Position numbers and translations under genes: made by a program
Shown: piece by piece, positions 63,246 to 64,000 of the stretch
How positions within the stretch are numbered: the first letter of the stretch is position 1
Layout: each line of letters opens with the position of its first letter
DNA from: Roseateles amylovorans
Lineage (GTDB): Bacteria > Pseudomonadota > Gammaproteobacteria > Burkholderiales > Burkholderiaceae_C
Assembly (NCBI RefSeq): GCF_025398155.2
Contig: NZ_CP104562.2
Coordinates: 2,728,001-2,792,000, forward strand
Reading direction: 5' to 3'
Length of the DNA: 64,000 nucleotides
The notes under the pieces: model-generated
What the model saw: only the letters and a program-made list of their open reading frames with translations
Databases searched by the model: none
What the model was told of the DNA's origin: nothing

Positions 63246-63899
63246 TCAGCCTTCGTGGGCATTGAACATGGACTTGGCGTAGGTGATGCCCAGACCGTAG
63301 GCGCCGCCCAGCTTCTTGGCGATGCCGGTGGTCATGTCGTAGGTCGCGGTGCGGGCCCAGTCGCGCTGCAGTTCGAGCAGGTATTGCAGCGAGGTCATCG
63401 GACGGGCGCCCGCCTGCACCATGCGTTGGACGGCGCGCTCATGGGCCTCGTCGGAGACGTCGCCACAGGCGTCGGTGATGATGTAGACCTCGAAGCCCTG
63501 TTCGATGGCCGATAGCGCCGGGCCGACGATGCAGACCGAGGTCCACAGTCCCGCCAGCACCACTCGCTGCTTGCCGATCGCATTCACCACCTTGATGACG
63601 TTGGCGTCCTCCCAGGTGTTCATCGAGGTGCGGTCGATCAGTTCCTGGCCGGGGAAGGCCGAGGTGATTTCCTCGTACATCGGGCCGGAGAAGCTCTTCT
63701 CGGCCACGGTGGTCAGGATGGTCGGCACCTTGAAACCGGCGGCGGCATTGGAAACCAGCGCAGCGTTGTTGCGCAGTTCCACGGCGTCGATCGACTTGGT
63801 GGCAAAGGACATCTGCGACTGGAAGTCGATCAGGATCAACGTGTGATCGGTAGGGGTCAGCAGTCCGGCACCGGGCGTGGGGGTGGCAGTGAGGGCCAT
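63246..63899 (-). CDS. Isochorismatase-family hydrolase (YcaC-like)
   Basis: 217 residues, cysteine-hydrolase fold. Asp in LILIDFQSQMSF (~24-35), Lys near AEKSF, and the nucleophile Cys in AGLWTSVCIVGPALSAIE (~117-134) are the expected triad. The C-terminal half (ELQRDWARTATYDMTTGIAKKLGG) matches YcaC-type oligomers. The substrate is unknown. AAAGGA lies seven bases before the ATG at 63899. First gene of the run to XapX, amidohydrolase and doxX. Confidence 0.92.
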   Translation of the reverse strand: MALTATPTPGAGLLTPTDHTLILIDFQSQMSFATKSIDAVELRNNAALVSNAAAGFKVPTILTTVAEKSFSGPMYEEITSAFPGQELIDRTSMNTWEDANVIKVVNAIGKQRVVLAGLWTSVCIVGPALSAIEQGFEVYIITDACGDVSDEAHERAVQRMVQAGARPMTSLQYLLELQRDWARTATYDMTTGIAKKLGGAYGLGITYAKSMFNAHEG

Positions 63900-64000
63900 G
63901 ATCAATCCTTTCAGGGGTCTGTCGTCGGGGGGACGGGCGCTGCGCCCGACCTCGCCACACAGTCTGCGTGTCCCGCACCGCGCCGTGATCTCTCCAATGG
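63900..64000. promoter_or_regulatory. Upstream region of the isochorismatase-family operon
   Basis: The last 101 bp carry the AAAGGA ribosome binding site and probably the promoter on the minus strand; no gene or clear -35/-10 is recognised. Confidence 0.35.

Overview
The window is a GC-rich chromosome segment of a betaproteobacterium. Codon use, gene families and operon layouts fit Burkholderiales, most likely the Roseateles/Mitsuaria/Rubrivivax group; this is inferred from gene content, since no rRNA or other taxonomic marker is present. Nearly all of it looks like ordinary chromosome. I see no transposase, integrase, CRISPR array, rRNA or tRNA gene.

Layout. 1-5.6 kb: the 5' end of ribF, then two unrecognised genes with degenerate protein-tyrosine-phosphatase (PTP) folds flanking a membrane hybrid histidine kinase. 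5.6-9 kb: two nearly identical chemotaxis receptors. 9.2-17.8 kb: ABM-domain protein, mnmC, rhlE, an orphan response regulator with a degenerate receiver, a PIN-PhoH ATPase with a terminator-bearing leader, bcp and a Mth938-family protein. 17.9-26.8 kb: a single-strand run alaA, hom, a P-loop ATPase, a TPR protein, thrC, moeA, moaD. The ATPase/TPR pair is wedged into the threonine pathway and overlaps thrC. 26.8-28 kb: a gene-free mosaic of 124-bp tandem repeats inside a ~290-bp inverted repeat. 28-38 kb (all minus strand): FAD oxidoreductase, membrane spermidine-synthase-like protein, a 267-bp duplicated spacer, PA2778/PA2779-like pair, a periplasmic unknown, DUF350, DUF4178 and SPFH-SHOCT genes. 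38.4-48.2 kb: a complete kdp potassium operon (small ORF, kdpF, A, B, C, a TorF-like outer-membrane protein, kdpD, kdpE). 48.4-57 kb: glutamine amidotransferase, moaE-crcB, a YgiW-like OB-fold protein, a soluble PAS hybrid kinase, and clpB behind a heat-shock promoter. 57-64 kb: a 719-residue unknown with a duplicated module, a dienelactone-hydrolase-like protein lacking its nucleophile, and a coupled set of DoxX, amidohydrolase, XapX and isochorismatase-family genes.

How parts work together. KdpDE would sense K+ limitation and induce KdpFABC. alaA-hom-thrC supply alanine and threonine, while moeA, moaD and the distant moaE belong to molybdenum cofactor synthesis. The SPFH/DUF4178/DUF350/spermidine-synthase-like genes look like one uncharacterised membrane system interrupted by other genes.

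The most interesting candidates for undescribed biology are: (a) the two pseudophosphatase-like proteins that share the same degenerate signature around a sensor kinase, with the duplicated-module protein at 57-59 kb as a possible third effector-like protein; (b) the ATPase + TPR pair coupled to threonine synthase; (c) a possible short RNA or attenuator upstream of phoH; (d) a small membrane ORF coupled to kdpF.
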